In this document: positions 1 through 9,433 of the stretch, one piece after another
How the letters are laid out: each line of letters begins with the position of its first letter
Position numbering within the stretch: position 1 is the first letter of the stretch
DNA from: Flintibacter faecis
GTDB taxonomy: Bacteria > Bacillota > Clostridia > Oscillospirales > Oscillospiraceae
Length of the DNA: 64,000 nt
Reading direction: 5' to 3'
NCBI RefSeq assembly: GCF_014287875.1
Contig: NZ_JACOPN010000005.1
Location: 186,001 to 250,000, forward strand
The notes under the pieces: generated by a model
Database searches by the model: none
What the model was told of the DNA's origin: nothing
The model's input: only the letters and a program-made list of their open reading frames with translations
Program-made: the position numbers and the translations under genes

Positions 1-33
1 CGGGCCGGTAAACTACAAGAGGAGGTAAAACTC

Positions 34-432
34 ATGCAAATCACCGATCCCATTGCGGATATGCTGACCCGTATCCGCAACGCGAACAACGCCAAGCATG
101 ACACCGTGGACGTTCCTGCGTCCAACATGAAGAAGTCCATTGCGCAGATCCTGCTGGATGAGGGCTATATCAAGAACTTCCAGCTGATCGACGACGGGAC
201 TCAGGGCGTTATCCGCGTGACCCTGAAGTACGGCCCCGGCAAGGAGAAGGTCATCTCCGGTCTGCGCCGCGTCTCCAAGCCCGGCCTGCGTGTGTATGCC
301 GGCGCTGAGGAGCTGCCCAAGGTCCTGCGTGGCCTGGGTATCGCCATCGTGTCCACTTCCAAGGGCGTCATGACCGACAAGAAGGCCCGTCAGGCCCATG
401 TCGGCGGCGAAGTCCTGGCATTTGTCTGGTAA
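34..432 (+). CDS. rpsH: 30S ribosomal protein S8
   Basis: Encodes S8 (132 aa), a primary 16S rRNA-binding protein of the small-subunit platform. It begins [17 protein letters not shown], the standard S8 start, and ends in a typical S8 C-terminus with [13 protein letters not shown]. The ATG follows an AGAGGAGG ribosome-binding site. It is the first complete gene of the window and part of the spc operon; the next gene, rplF, starts 13 bp after its stop. The length is normal for bacterial S8. Confidence 0.98.
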   Translation: MQITDPIADMLTRIRNANNAKHDTVDVPASNMKKSIAQILLDEGYIKNFQLIDDGTQGVIRVTLKYGPGKEKVISGLRRVSKPGLRVYAGAEELPKVLRGLGIAIVSTSKGVMTDKKARQAHVGGEVLAFVW

Positions 433-445
433 GGAGGGTATAGGA

Positions 446-991
446 ATGAGCAGAATTGGTAGAGCGCCTATCACCGTCCCCGCCGGCGTGGAAATTAAGG
501 TAGAGGACAACAACGTGGTCACCGTGAAGGGCCCCAAGGGCACCCTGACGCAGCAGTTCAACCCCAACATGGCCATCGCCGTGGAGGACGGCGTGCTGCA
601 TGTGACCCGTCCCAACGACGCCAAGGAGAACCGTGCCCTGCACGGCCTGACCCGCACCCTGATCCACAACATGGTCGTGGGCGTCACCGAGGGCTTCAAG
701 AAGGAGCTGGACGTGAACGGCGTTGGCTATCGTGTGGCCAAGGAGGGCAACAAGCTGGTGATGAACCTGGGCTTCTCCCACCAGGTCATCGTGGAGGAGG
801 TCCCCGGTATCTCCATCGAGGTCCCCAGCGCCAACAAGATCGTGATCCTGGGCTGCGACAAGCAGCAGGTGGGTCAGTTCGCCGCCGAAGTGCGGGAGAA
901 GCGTCCCCCCGAGCCTTATAAGGGCAAGGGCATCAAGTATACTGACGAGGTCATCCGCCGCAAGGCTGGTAAGACCGGCGCCAAGAAGTAA
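446..991 (+). CDS. rplF: 50S ribosomal protein L6
   Basis: L6 (181 aa) binds 23S rRNA near the factor-binding centre. The N-terminus [15 protein letters not shown] and the C-terminal [12 protein letters not shown] signature are diagnostic. The reading frame is open further upstream to 398, but the ATG at 446 sits 8 nt after AAGGAGGG and matches the family start, so the longer form is rejected. Member of the spc operon, 17 bp before rplR. Confidence 0.98.
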   Translation: MSRIGRAPITVPAGVEIKVEDNNVVTVKGPKGTLTQQFNPNMAIAVEDGVLHVTRPNDAKENRALHGLTRTLIHNMVVGVTEGFKKELDVNGVGYRVAKEGNKLVMNLGFSHQVIVEEVPGISIEVPSANKIVILGCDKQQVGQFAAEVREKRPPEPYKGKGIKYTDEVIRRKAGKTGAKK

Positions 992-1008
992 GAAGGAGGT
1001 GTGCCATT

Positions 1009-1368
1009 ATGATCAACAGACCCGATACTCGTTCCCAGCGCATCAAGCGTCATAAGCGTGTGCGTGCGAAGATTTCCGGCACGCCCGAGCGTCCCCGTTT
1101 GAATGTGTTCCGCAGTGCGACCAACATCTACGCCCAGATCATCGACGATGTCAACGGCGTGACCCTGGTCTCTGCTTCCTCCCTGGAGAAGGACTTCAAC
1201 GTGGAAGGCACCAAGTCCGATGCCGCCAAGCAGGTTGGCATGAATGTGGCTGAGCGTGCCAAGGCCAAGGGCATTGAGAATGTGGTCTTCGACCGCGGCG
1301 GCTATGTGTATCACGGCCGCGTGAAGGCTCTGGCCGAGGGCGCCCGCGAGGGCGGCCTGCAGTTCTAA
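1009..1368 (+). CDS. rplR: 50S ribosomal protein L18
   Basis: L18 (119 aa) links 5S rRNA to the central protuberance of the large subunit. The basic N-terminus with [15 protein letters not shown], the RPRLNVFRS motif and the [20 protein letters not shown] end are typical, and the length is usual. AGAAGGAGG precedes the ATG. It sits between rplF and rpsE in conserved spc order. Confidence 0.98.
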   Translation: MINRPDTRSQRIKRHKRVRAKISGTPERPRLNVFRSATNIYAQIIDDVNGVTLVSASSLEKDFNVEGTKSDAAKQVGMNVAERAKAKGIENVVFDRGGYVYHGRVKALAEGAREGGLQF

Positions 1369-1385
1369 GAGAGGAGGAGACACAA

Positions 1386-1886
1386 ATGGCTAGATTTGAG
1401 AGAGAGCCCAGCGAGTTCGTTGAGAAGCTGGTCTATCTGAACCGCGTATCCAAGACCGTCAAGGGCGGTCGTGTGAATAAGTTCTCCGCCCTCATGGTCG
1501 TGGGCGACGAGAAGGGCCGCGTGGGCTTTGGCCTGGGCAAGGCCGCCGAGGTGCCCGAGGCCATCCGCAAGGGCATCGAGGACGCCAAGAAGAATATGAT
1601 CACCGTGACCCTGTCCGGCACCACCATCCCCCACGAGGTGATCGGCGAGTTCGGCGCCGGCCGCGTGCTGATGAAGCCCGCTGCCCCCGGTACCGGCGTG
1701 ATCGCCGGCGGTCCCGTCCGTGCCGTGATGGAAGCCATCGGCATCAAGGACATCCGCACCAAGTGCCTGCGCTCCAACAATCCGCAGAACGTGGTCTCCG
1801 CTGCCTTTGAGGGCCTGAAGGCTCTGCGCAGCCCTGAAGAGGTCGCCCGTATCCGCGGCAAGAGCGTGGAAGAGATCGTGGGTTAA
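1386..1886 (+). CDS. rpsE: 30S ribosomal protein S5
   Basis: S5 (166 aa) works in decoding accuracy and helicase activity at the mRNA entry site. It has an N-terminal double-stranded RNA-binding fold with [12 protein letters not shown] and the conserved [13 protein letters not shown] and [13 protein letters not shown] stretches. GAGAGGAGG lies upstream of the ATG. rpmD follows after 14 bp, as expected for spc order. Confidence 0.98.
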   Translation: MARFEREPSEFVEKLVYLNRVSKTVKGGRVNKFSALMVVGDEKGRVGFGLGKAAEVPEAIRKGIEDAKKNMITVTLSGTTIPHEVIGEFGAGRVLMKPAAPGTGVIAGGPVRAVMEAIGIKDIRTKCLRSNNPQNVVSAAFEGLKALRSPEEVARIRGKSVEEIVG

Positions 1887-1900
1887 GGAGGGCTTTTACA

Positions 1901-2083
1901 ATGGCTAATTTGAATATCAAGCTGGTCAAGAGCCTGAACGGCCGGATCGCCAAGCACAAGGCGACCGCCGAGGCCCTGGGCCTCCGCAAGATCGGCGATA
2001 CCACCGTGCAGCCTGACAACGAGGCCACCCGCGGCAAGATCGCCCACATCGGCTACCTGCTCCAGGTCACCGAGGAAAACTAA
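1901..2083 (+). CDS. rpmD: 50S ribosomal protein L30
   Basis: L30 (60 aa) is a small large-subunit protein. The sequence has the family pattern of a short beta strand (LNIKLVKSLNG), a helix, and the LGLRKIGDTTVQPDN core. The length is normal. It has its own ribosome-binding site (AAGGAGGG, overlapping the rpsE stop region) and lies between rpsE and rplO. Confidence 0.97.
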   Translation: MANLNIKLVKSLNGRIAKHKATAEALGLRKIGDTTVQPDNEATRGKIAHIGYLLQVTEEN

Positions 2084-2098
2084 AAGGAGGCGCGAGAC

Positions 2099-2539
2099 AT
2101 GAATCTGCATGAACTTTCCCCCGCCGCCGGCTCCAACACCAAGGCCTACCGCAAGGGCCGGGGCGCCGGTTCCGGCAACGGCAAGACCGGTGGCCGCGGC
2201 CAGAAGGGCCAGTGGGCCCGTTCCGGCGGCGGTGTCCGCGTTGGCTTTGAGGGCGGCCAGATGCCTCTGGCCCGCCGCCTGCCCAAGCGCGGTTTCCACA
2301 ACATTTTTGCCAAGCCCCTGGAGGCCATCAACGTCTCTGTTCTGGACAAGTTCGAGGACGGCGCTGTGGTGGACGCCAAGGCTCTGCTGGAGAAGGGCAT
2401 CCTCTCCAAGTGCGAGTATGGCGTTAAGATCCTGGGCAACGGCAGCATCACCAAGAAGCTGACCGTTCAGGCCTCCGCCTTCTCCGCCTCCGCCAAGGAA
2501 AAAATCGAAGCTGCAGGTGGTAAGGTGGAGGTGGTCTGA
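2099..2539 (+). CDS. rplO: 50S ribosomal protein L15
   Basis: L15 (146 aa) assembles late into the 50S subunit. The glycine/arginine-rich N-terminal tail with [16 protein letters not shown] and the [17 protein letters not shown] motif identify it. AAAAGGAGG precedes the ATG. secY starts 2 bp after its stop, so the two genes are probably translationally coupled. Internal GC-rich ORFs in other frames are shadows. Confidence 0.98.
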   Translation: MNLHELSPAAGSNTKAYRKGRGAGSGNGKTGGRGQKGQWARSGGGVRVGFEGGQMPLARRLPKRGFHNIFAKPLEAINVSVLDKFEDGAVVDAKALLEKGILSKCEYGVKILGNGSITKKLTVQASAFSASAKEKIEAAGGKVEVV

Positions 2540-2541
2540 CC

Positions 2542-3912
2542 ATGATCCAGACCATCCGCAATGCCTGGGCTGTGCCTGAGCTGCGCAAAAAGATGCTCTT
2601 TACCGTCTTTGCGCTGCTGATCTTCCGTCTGGGCTCTGCAATCCCCGTCCCCTATATCGATTCCGCCACTCTGGAGCAGCATCTGCAGACCCAGAGCGGT
2701 ACCATCCTGGGCCTGATGAACGCCATGAGCGGCTCCGCCTTCTCCATGGCCACGATCTTTGCCCTGTCCATCCAGCCCTATATCAACAGCTCCATCATCA
2801 TCCAGCTGCTGACCGTGGCCATCCCCGCTCTGGAGCGGCTGGCCAAGGAGGGCGGCGAGGAGGGCCGGAAGAAGATCGCCTCCATCACCCGCTATGCCAC
2901 CGTGGCCATCGCCCTGCTGCAGGGCTTCGGCTACTACTCCCTCATCAAGAGCTATGGTCTCATCGAGTCCTCTGCCCTCAGCGGTGTCTGGGTCGCCCTG
3001 GTGATCGTCCTGTCCTTCACCGCCGGCTCCGCCTTCCTGATGTGGCTGGGCGAGCAGATCACCGAGTTCGGTGTGGGCAACGGCATTTCCATCATCCTGT
3101 TTGCGGGCATCGTGTCCCGCTTCCCCCGCATGATCAGCGACTGTGTCAGCGGCGTGACCATCTGGTCCGCTGTGAAGAATGGCACCATGACTGAGGAGAC
3201 CCTGACCGCTGCCGGCTACTCCGCCACCCAGGCGAAGGCCCAGCTGTCCATGGCCCTGGCCCCCTGGATGATCCCCGTGATCGTCATCGGTATGCTGGCC
3301 CTGGTGGTCTTTATCGTGTTCATCTCCAACGCCGAGCGCCGCCTGCCTGTGCAGTATGCCAAGCGGGTGGTGGGCCGGAAGATGTACGGTGGCCAGTCCA
3401 CCCACATCCCCATGAAGGTGAACATGTCCGGCGTCATGCCCATCATCTTTGCCCAGTCCATCGCTGCTCTGCCTGCCACCATCGGCGCGTTCGCCGGATG
3501 GACCACGCAGAACAGCCTGCTGATGCGTCTGTTCGACACCAGCAAGCCCTTCTACAGCATCCTGTATTTCCTGCTGATCGTGGGCTTCAGCTATTTCTAT
3601 GCCACCATGCAGTTCAACCCCGTGGAGGTCTCCAACAACCTGAAGAAGAACGGCGGCTTCATCCCCGGCTTCCGTCCCGGTAAGCCCACCGCCGACTTCA
3701 TCACTAAGGTTCTGAACAAGATCACCATGTTTGGTGCGCTGTATCTGTCTGTTGTGGCCATCGCGCCCATCATCACGGGCAATATCTTCGGTTACCACTC
3801 CCTGGCCATCGGCGGTACCTCCGTCATCATCGTGGTGGGCGTGGCCCTGGAGACCGTGAAGCAGATGGAGGCTCAGATGCTCATGCGGCACTATAAGGGC
3901 TTTTTGGAGTAA
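2542..3912 (+). CDS. secY: Preprotein translocase subunit SecY
   Basis: SecY (456 aa) forms the membrane channel of the Sec translocon. Ten hydrophobic segments are visible; the first follows the charged start ELRKKMLFTVFALLIFRLG. The plug-region pattern FALSIQPYINSSIIIQLL and the cytosolic loop NAERRLPVQYAKR are classic. The length is in the usual 420-460 range. It lies tightly between rplO and adk in spc order. Confidence 0.98.
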   Translation: MIQTIRNAWAVPELRKKMLFTVFALLIFRLGSAIPVPYIDSATLEQHLQTQSGTILGLMNAMSGSAFSMATIFALSIQPYINSSIIIQLLTVAIPALERLAKEGGEEGRKKIASITRYATVAIALLQGFGYYSLIKSYGLIESSALSGVWVALVIVLSFTAGSAFLMWLGEQITEFGVGNGISIILFAGIVSRFPRMISDCVSGVTIWSAVKNGTMTEETLTAAGYSATQAKAQLSMALAPWMIPVIVIGMLALVVFIVFISNAERRLPVQYAKRVVGRKMYGGQSTHIPMKVNMSGVMPIIFAQSIAALPATIGAFAGWTTQNSLLMRLFDTSKPFYSILYFLLIVGFSYFYATMQFNPVEVSNNLKKNGGFIPGFRPGKPTADFITKVLNKITMFGALYLSVVAIAPIITGNIFGYHSLAIGGTSVIIVVGVALETVKQMEAQMLMRHYKGFLE

Positions 3913-3933
3913 AAGGAGTTGGAGAGAATGGGA

Positions 3934-4566
3934 ATGAAGCTTATCATGCTGGGCGCCCCCGGCGCCGGCAAGGGTACTCAGGCTGAGATCCTCAGCGCCA
4001 AGCTGGGCATCCCGACCATCTCTACCGGCAACATCCTCCGCGCCGCCATCAAGGAGGGCACCTCCGTGGGCCTTCAGGCCAAGTCCTATATGGACGCAGG
4101 CAAGCTGGTCCCCGATTCCGTGATCATCGGCATCGTGGCCGAGCGGCTGGAGAAGCCCGACTGTGCCAAGGGTTTTATCCTGGACGGCGTGCCCCGCACC
4201 CTGCCCCAGGCCGAGGCCCTGGACAAGGCCGGCATCGTGTTTGACCATGTGGTCTCCATCGAGATCTCCGACAGCGAGATCGAGGAGCGCATGGGCGGCC
4301 GCCGGGTGTGCTCCGCCTGCGGAGCCCCCTTCCACGTCAAGTCCAAGCCCCCCAAGCAGGAGGGCGTGTGCGATGCCTGCGGCGGCGCACTCATTCAGCG
4401 GGACGACGACAAGGTGGAGACCGTGCGCAACCGCCTGAAGGTCTATCACCAGGAGACCGAGCCCCTGAAGGGCTATTACGAGAAGAAGGGCGTTCTGGTC
4501 CCTGTGGACAATCAGCCCACCATTGAAGCCACCACCAAGGTCATCATGGAGGCGCTGGGTATCTGA
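3934..4566 (+). CDS. adk: Adenylate kinase (zinc-LID type)
   Basis: Adenylate kinase (210 aa) interconverts ATP plus AMP and 2 ADP in the cytosol. The P-loop GAPGAGKGTQ is at residues 7-16. A long LID domain carries four cysteines (C126, C129, C146, C149), as in structural-zinc Gram-positive Adk. The usual GFPRT motif reads GVPRT here. Three in-frame starts compete (TTG 3919, ATG 3928, ATG 3934); the last gives the canonical MKLIMLGAPG start and has GGAGAG 7 nt upstream, but 3928 is also possible. The stop overlaps the map start. Confidence 0.96.
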   Translation: MKLIMLGAPGAGKGTQAEILSAKLGIPTISTGNILRAAIKEGTSVGLQAKSYMDAGKLVPDSVIIGIVAERLEKPDCAKGFILDGVPRTLPQAEALDKAGIVFDHVVSIEISDSEIEERMGGRRVCSACGAPFHVKSKPPKQEGVCDACGGALIQRDDDKVETVRNRLKVYHQETEPLKGYYEKKGVLVPVDNQPTIEATTKVIMEALGI

Positions 4567-5342
4567 TGGGATTGGAAATGATCTCTTTAAAGTCGGATCG
4601 TGAGATCCAGGCCATGCGCAAGGCCGGGCGAATCACCGCCCAGGCCCGCGCCCTGGCTGGGTCCATGATCCGCCCCGGTGTAACCACTCACGAGATCGAC
4701 ACGGCGGTGCGCCGCTTTATCGAAAGCCACGGGGCCAAGCCCTCTTTCCTGGGCTACGGCGGGTTCCCCGGTTCGGCCTGCATCTCCGTTAACGAGCAGG
4801 TCATCCACGGCATCCCCGGTCCCCGGAAGCTGAAGGAGGGCGACATCGTCAGCGTGGACGTGGGCGCTTATATCGGCGGCTTTCACGGTGACTGCGCCGC
4901 CACCTACCCCTGCGGCCAGGTGAGCGACGAGGCCATGCGTCTGATCAAGGTCACCCAGCAGAGCTTTTGGGAGGGCATCAAGAATGCCCGCAAGGGCTGC
5001 CGGGTGTCCGACATCGGCCACGCGGTCCAGGCCTATGTAGAGGCAAACGGCTTCTCTGTGGTCCGGGATTTTGTGGGGCACGGCGTGGGTGCCAAGCTCC
5101 ACGAGCCCCCCGAGGTGCGCAACTATGGCCCCGCAGGCCACGGTCCCCGGCTGCTGCCGGGCATGACCATCGCCGTGGAGCCCATGGTGTGTGCAGGCGA
5201 CTGGCAGGTGAAGGTACTGGCCGACAAGTGGACCACCGTGTCCTTGGACGGCTCCCTCACTGCGCACTATGAAAACAGCATTCTGATCACCGACGGAGAA
5301 CCGGAGGTCCTCACCGTCACTGAGGACGGAGCCTATGTCTAA
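4566..5342 (+). CDS. map: Methionine aminopeptidase type I
   Basis: Removes the N-terminal methionine from nascent proteins. The pita-bread-fold metal ligands are all present: D98 (SVDVGAY), D109 (HGDCA), H172 (GHGVG), E205 (AVEPM) and E236 (HYENS), with substrate-contact H81. Length 258 aa. The ATG overlaps the adk stop by one base, implying coupling; a second in-frame ATG at 4578 could be the true start. The C-terminus overlaps the next gene by 8 bp. Confidence 0.96.
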   Translation: MGLEMISLKSDREIQAMRKAGRITAQARALAGSMIRPGVTTHEIDTAVRRFIESHGAKPSFLGYGGFPGSACISVNEQVIHGIPGPRKLKEGDIVSVDVGAYIGGFHGDCAATYPCGQVSDEAMRLIKVTQQSFWEGIKNARKGCRVSDIGHAVQAYVEANGFSVVRDFVGHGVGAKLHEPPEVRNYGPAGHGPRLLPGMTIAVEPMVCAGDWQVKVLADKWTTVSLDGSLTAHYENSILITDGEPEVLTVTEDGAYV

Positions 5343-5616
5343 TGGCACAGGCCGCATCGTCCAGGCTTTGGCCGGACGAGACCGGGGGAACTTCCTCTTC
5401 GTGGTGGGCCAGACACAGGACGGTCAGCTGCTGCTGGCCGACGGGAAGCGCCGAAAGGCGGCCCGGCCCAAAGCCAAAAAGCTGCGGCATGTGTGTCTCC
5501 TGCCCCAGGAGTTTGACCACCCCGTCATTCAGAAGCTGCAACAAGGAACCCCGGTCTCTGACCGGGAACTGAGACAGGCGCTGGCCGCCTTCAAGGGAGG
5601 AATCACGTTTGGCTAA
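5335..5616 (+). CDS. KOW-domain RNA-binding protein (L14e/L6e/L27e-like)
   Basis: A 93-aa basic protein with an N-terminal KOW-like segment ([20 protein letters not shown]) and a lysine/arginine-rich middle ([14 protein letters not shown]). Small KOW proteins of this type sit between map and infA in many Clostridia; they are presumed to bind rRNA or ribosomes, but their role is not established. It overlaps map by 8 bp and infA by 8 bp, so it is locked into the operon. Function beyond RNA binding is not inferred. Confidence 0.85.
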   Translation: MSNGTGRIVQALAGRDRGNFLFVVGQTQDGQLLLADGKRRKAARPKAKKLRHVCLLPQEFDHPVIQKLQQGTPVSDRELRQALAAFKGGITFG

Positions 5617-5827
5617 GGACGATATGATCGAGCTGGAGGGAGTCGTCACAGAATCCCTTCCCAATACTACCTTCCATGTGGATATTGGAAACGGCCACAT
5701 TATCCTGGCACACATTTCCGGCAAGCTGCGCATGAATTTCATCCGCATCCTGCCCGGAGACAAGGTGACGGTGCAGATGTCACCCTACGACCTCACCCGG
5801 GGCCGTATCACCTGGCGTTCTAAGTAA
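5609..5827 (+). CDS. infA: Translation initiation factor IF-1
   Basis: IF-1 (72 aa) is the OB-fold factor that occupies the ribosomal A site during initiation. [19 protein letters not shown] and the [13 protein letters not shown] end are canonical. The start codon is TTG, placed 8 nt after AAGGGAGG; no in-frame ATG gives a proper N-terminus. It ends a tightly overlapping run of genes; a 389-bp structured repeat region then separates it from rpmJ, which normally follows directly. Confidence 0.97.
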   Translation: MAKDDMIELEGVVTESLPNTTFHVDIGNGHIILAHISGKLRMNFIRILPGDKVTVQMSPYDLTRGRITWRSK

Positions 5828-6330
<503 letters not shown>

Positions 6331-6348
6331 TTGGAGGTGCTGTAATAA

Positions 6349-6717
6349 ATGGCTCGTATTGCCGGTATTGACCTGCCGAGAGAGAAGAGAATTGAGATCG
6401 GCCTCACTTATATCTACGGCATTGGGCGCACCAGCGCCAACAAGATCCTGGCCGAGGCTGGGATCAGCCCCGACGTTCGCGTGAAGGACCTGTCCGAGGA
6501 GGACGAGGCCAAGCTGCGCGAGATCATCGGTCACGAGTATACGGTGGAGGGCGACCTGCGCCGGAACGTGGCGATGGACATCAAGCGGCTGACCGAGATC
6601 GGCTGCTATCGTGGTATCCGCCACCGCAAGGGCCTGCCCGTCCGCGGTCAGCGGAGCAAGACCAACGCCCGTACCCGCAAGGGTCCCAAGCGTACCGTCG
6701 CCAACAAGAAGAAGTAA
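6349..6717 (+). CDS. rpsM: 30S ribosomal protein S13
   Basis: S13 (122 aa) sits in the head of the small subunit and contacts the P-site tRNA and bridge B1. [26 protein letters not shown] and the tail with [19 protein letters not shown] are canonical. TTGGAGGTG precedes the ATG. rpsK follows 13 bp later. Confidence 0.98.
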   Translation: MARIAGIDLPREKRIEIGLTYIYGIGRTSANKILAEAGISPDVRVKDLSEEDEAKLREIIGHEYTVEGDLRRNVAMDIKRLTEIGCYRGIRHRKGLPVRGQRSKTNARTRKGPKRTVANKKK

Positions 6718-6730
6718 GGAGGGATAAGCA

Positions 6731-7138
6731 ATGGCTGCTGCTAACACCACTAAGGGCAAGAAAGTTGTCCGCAAGCGCCGCGAGCGCAAGAATGTCGAGA
6801 AGGGCCAGGTGCATATCCGCTCTTCCTTCAACAACACCATGGTCACCGTCACTGACGCGCAGGGCAACGCCCTGTCCTGGGCCAGCTCCGGCGGTCTGGG
6901 TTTCCGTGGTTCCCGTAAGTCCACCCCCTTCGCTGCGCAGACTGCCGCTGAGACGGCCGCCAAGGCTGCGATGGAGTATGGCCTGAAGACCGTCGAGGTC
7001 TTCGTAAAGGGCCCCGGCGCCGGCCGTGAGGCCGCCATCCGGGCGCTGCAGGCCGTGGGCCTGGAGGTCACCATGATCAAGGACGTGACCCCCGTCCCCC
7101 ACAACGGCTGCCGTCCCCCGAAGCGCCGCCGCGTCTGA
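6731..7138 (+). CDS. rpsK: 30S ribosomal protein S11
   Basis: S11 (135 aa) lines the platform near the mRNA exit. The [19 protein letters not shown] start, [14 protein letters not shown] and the C-terminal [17 protein letters not shown] end (here [15 protein letters not shown]) identify it. AAGGAGGG lies before the ATG. Gene order and length are normal. Confidence 0.98.
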   Translation: MAAANTTKGKKVVRKRRERKNVEKGQVHIRSSFNNTMVTVTDAQGNALSWASSGGLGFRGSRKSTPFAAQTAAETAAKAAMEYGLKTVEVFVKGPGAGREAAIRALQAVGLEVTMIKDVTPVPHNGCRPPKRRRV

Positions 7139-7161
7139 TCTGAGAAGGAGGTTTTTGACAG

Positions 7162-7764
7162 ATGGCTAGAAACATGCAGCCCATCGCCAAGCGGTGCAAG
7201 GCTCTGAACCTGTCCCCCGCCGCCATGGGCTATGCCAAGAAGGACACCAACCGCAACCCCAAGGGTCAGATGCGCAAGAAGCAGTCTGAGTACGCCATGC
7301 AGCTGACCGAGAAGCAGAAGGTCAAGTTTGTCTACGGCATCATGGAGAAGCAGTTCCGTATGTATTACGAGAAGGCTGCCCGTATGCAGGGCAAGACCGG
7401 CGAGAATCTGCTGACCCTGATCGAGCGCCGCCTGGACAACGTGGTGTATCGCCTGGGCTTTGCCCAGACCCGCCGCGAGGCCCGTCAGCTGACCACCCAC
7501 GGCCACTTCACCGTGAACGGCCAGCGCGTGGACATCCCCTCTTACCTGGTTAAGACCGGTGATGTCATCGAGGTCCGGGAGAAGAGCCGCGCTTCCGTCA
7601 AGTTCAAGCGCCTGCTGGGCGAGGATGCCCCTGTGGTGAACCTGCCCAAGTGGCTGACCCGCGACAAGAACACCCTCCAGGGCACCGTCGCTGCCATGCC
7701 CGCCCGGGACGACATCGACTTCCCCGTGGAAGAGCACCTCATCGTCGAGCTGTATTCTAAGTAA
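7162..7764 (+). CDS. rpsD: 30S ribosomal protein S4
   Basis: S4 (200 aa) nucleates 16S rRNA assembly and in several bacteria represses its own operon. The S4 RNA-binding domain is clear ([20 protein letters not shown], then [11 protein letters not shown]). The N-terminal segment lacks the zinc-binding cysteine cluster (only one Cys near residue 12), so this is the cysteine-free paralogue type. AGAAGGAGG precedes the ATG. A strong 13-bp hairpin follows before rpoA. Confidence 0.97.
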   Translation: MARNMQPIAKRCKALNLSPAAMGYAKKDTNRNPKGQMRKKQSEYAMQLTEKQKVKFVYGIMEKQFRMYYEKAARMQGKTGENLLTLIERRLDNVVYRLGFAQTRREARQLTTHGHFTVNGQRVDIPSYLVKTGDVIEVREKSRASVKFKRLLGEDAPVVNLPKWLTRDKNTLQGTVAAMPARDDIDFPVEEHLIVELYSK

Positions 7765-7772
7765 TTTCTGTA

Positions 7773-7807
7773 GCCGAGCCTCTTCGGCCTGGCTGAAGAG
7801 GCTCGGC
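7773..7807 (+). promoter_or_regulatory. Strong hairpin between rpsD and rpoA
   Basis: A perfect 13-bp stem (GCCGAGCCTCTTC at 7773-7785 pairing with 7795-7807) encloses a 9-nt loop. No T-run follows, so it is not a classic intrinsic terminator. Within an operon this could be an RNA-processing or mRNA-stability hairpin or a site for S4 or another regulator. Which of these applies cannot be told from sequence. Confidence 0.6.
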
Positions 7808-7889
7808 ACAACAGACTTAGACCCTCAGATATTGGTGAGCTGAATGAGGCGGCCAGCGCGCCGCCGAGAAAAGGAGGGTATCCTAGCAT

Positions 7890-8843
7890 ATGGTAGAAAT
7901 CGAAAAGCCCCGCATCGAATGCGTGGAAAATCCCGGTGACGCATCCTATGGCAAGTACGTCGTAGAGCCCCTGGAGCGAGGCTATGGCACCACCCTGGGC
8001 AACTCCCTGCGCCGTATCCTGTTGTCCTCTCTGCCTGGCACCGCGGTGACCTCCATCAAGATCGCCGGTGTCCAGCATGAGTTTACCACCATCCCCGGTG
8101 TGAAGGAGGACGTGACCGAGATCGTCCTGAATGTGAAGAGCATCATCGCCAAGCTGTATTGCGAGGGCGTGAAGACGGTCCACATTGAGGCATCCGGTGC
8201 CTGCAAGGTGACGGCCGGCGACATCAAGGCCGATGCCGACGTGGAGATCCTCAATCCCGATCTGCACATCGCCACCCTGGGCCCCGATGCCACCCTGTCC
8301 ATGGAGCTGACCCTGTCCCACGGCCGGGGCTATGTCTCCGCCGACAAGAACAAGACCGCTCAGACTGTCATCGGCGTGATCCCCGTAGACTCCATCTACT
8401 CCCCCGTGCGCAAGGTGAACTACACCGTGGAAAACACCCGTGTAGGCGATGCCACCGACTATGACAAGCTGACCCTGGAGGTATGGACCAACGGTACCAT
8501 TGACGCCAGAGATGCTGTCTCCTTGGGTGCCCGCATCCTGTGCGACCACTTCACCCTGTTCACCGACCTGTCCGAGACCATGGGCAGCAAGTCCACGGTG
8601 GTGGAGAAGGCCGAGAGCCAGACCAGCAAGATCATGGAGATGACCATCGACGACATGGACCTGTCCGTGCGTTCTTACAACTGTCTGAAGCGGGCCAACA
8701 TCAACACGGTGGAGGACCTGATCTCCAAGACAGAGGAAGAGATGATGAAGGTCCGCAACCTGGGCCGCAAGTCTCTGGAAGAGGTCATCAACAAGCTGGC
8801 CCTGATGGGCCTGTCCCTGGCCAGCGACGACAACAACAACTAA
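7890..8843 (+). CDS. rpoA: RNA polymerase alpha subunit
   Basis: Alpha (317 aa) dimerises to seed RNA polymerase assembly and contacts upstream promoter DNA and activators. The N-terminal domain shows [30 protein letters not shown] sequence; the C-terminal domain has [20 protein letters not shown] and [11 protein letters not shown], the DNA- and activator-binding face. AAAGGAGGG lies upstream of the ATG. A GC-rich hairpin with a short T-run follows the stop. Confidence 0.98.
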   Translation: MVEIEKPRIECVENPGDASYGKYVVEPLERGYGTTLGNSLRRILLSSLPGTAVTSIKIAGVQHEFTTIPGVKEDVTEIVLNVKSIIAKLYCEGVKTVHIEASGACKVTAGDIKADADVEILNPDLHIATLGPDATLSMELTLSHGRGYVSADKNKTAQTVIGVIPVDSIYSPVRKVNYTVENTRVGDATDYDKLTLEVWTNGTIDARDAVSLGARILCDHFTLFTDLSETMGSKSTVVEKAESQTSKIMEMTIDDMDLSVRSYNCLKRANINTVEDLISKTEEEMMKVRNLGRKSLEEVINKLALMGLSLASDDNNN

Positions 8844-8845
8844 AA

Positions 8846-8880
8846 CACCCGGGGCCTTTTAAGCGCCCCGCGGGTTTTGT
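8846..8880 (+). terminator. Terminator-like hairpin after rpoA
   Basis: ACCCGGGGC and GCCCCGCGGGT can pair around a short AT-rich loop, followed by TTTT. It lies between rpoA and rplQ, which are usually co-transcribed, so it is either a leaky attenuator or means that rplQ has its own promoter in the 140 bp that follow. No clear -35/-10 pair was found there. Confidence 0.5.
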
Positions 8881-9022
8881 GGGGACTGGGGCAGAGGTAT
8901 GTAACGTTCCGCTCTGCTCCGCGGCTCTGCCGTCCCGGTTTCGGGCATCCCCGGCTGTTTTCAGCCGAACTGAACGAATTTGAAGTTGGATCTCGCCACG
9001 CGAGGTCGAAGGAGAGTTTACT

Positions 9023-9367
9023 ATGTCTCTGAAGAATCGTAAGCTGGGCCGTACTACGGATCAGCGTAAGGCTATGCTCCGCGCCATGGTCACCTACCTG
9101 CTGGAGAACGGCCAGATCAAGACCACCCTCACCCGCGCCAAGGAAGTTGCTCCCGTGGCCGAGAAGATGATCACCCTGGCCAAGGACAACACCCTGGTGT
9201 CCTATCGTCAGGCCCTGGGCTTCATCACCAAGGAGGATGTGGCCAACAAGCTGTTCAAGGAGATCGGCCCCAAGTACGCCGACCGGAATGGCGGCTACAC
9301 CCGCATCGTCCGCATCGGGCCCCGCCGCGGCGACGCCGCCGAGATGGCTATCATCCAGCTGGTGTAA
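9023..9367 (+). CDS. rplQ: 50S ribosomal protein L17
   Basis: L17 (114 aa) lies by the polypeptide exit tunnel. [20 protein letters not shown] and the [19 protein letters not shown] end are diagnostic. The ATG follows AAGGAGAG. It is the last gene of the ribosomal block: an intrinsic terminator starts 12 bp after its stop. Confidence 0.98.
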   Translation: MSLKNRKLGRTTDQRKAMLRAMVTYLLENGQIKTTLTRAKEVAPVAEKMITLAKDNTLVSYRQALGFITKEDVANKLFKEIGPKYADRNGGYTRIVRIGPRRGDAAEMAIIQLV

Positions 9368-9378
9368 TTCTGCGCTTC

Positions 9379-9410
9379 AAAACCCGTTCCCTTGGGGACG
9401 GGTTTTTTCT
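9379..9410 (+). terminator. Intrinsic terminator of the ribosomal operon
   Basis: AAACCCGT pairs with ACGGGTTT around CCCTTGGGG-type sequence and runs into TTTTTTCT. This is a textbook rho-independent terminator for rplQ, placed just before the next gene's ribosome-binding site. Confidence 0.85.
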
Positions 9411-9433
9411 TATATCCTGAAAGGAGCCGGACT

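Noticed and set aside
2467..4449. 660-codon minus-strand frame opposite secY and adk, and many similar long antisense frames
   Set aside because: High GC makes third positions avoid stops on the other strand. The translations are His/Gly/Asp/Gln-rich and low in complexity, lack ribosome-binding sites, and lie opposite clear genes.
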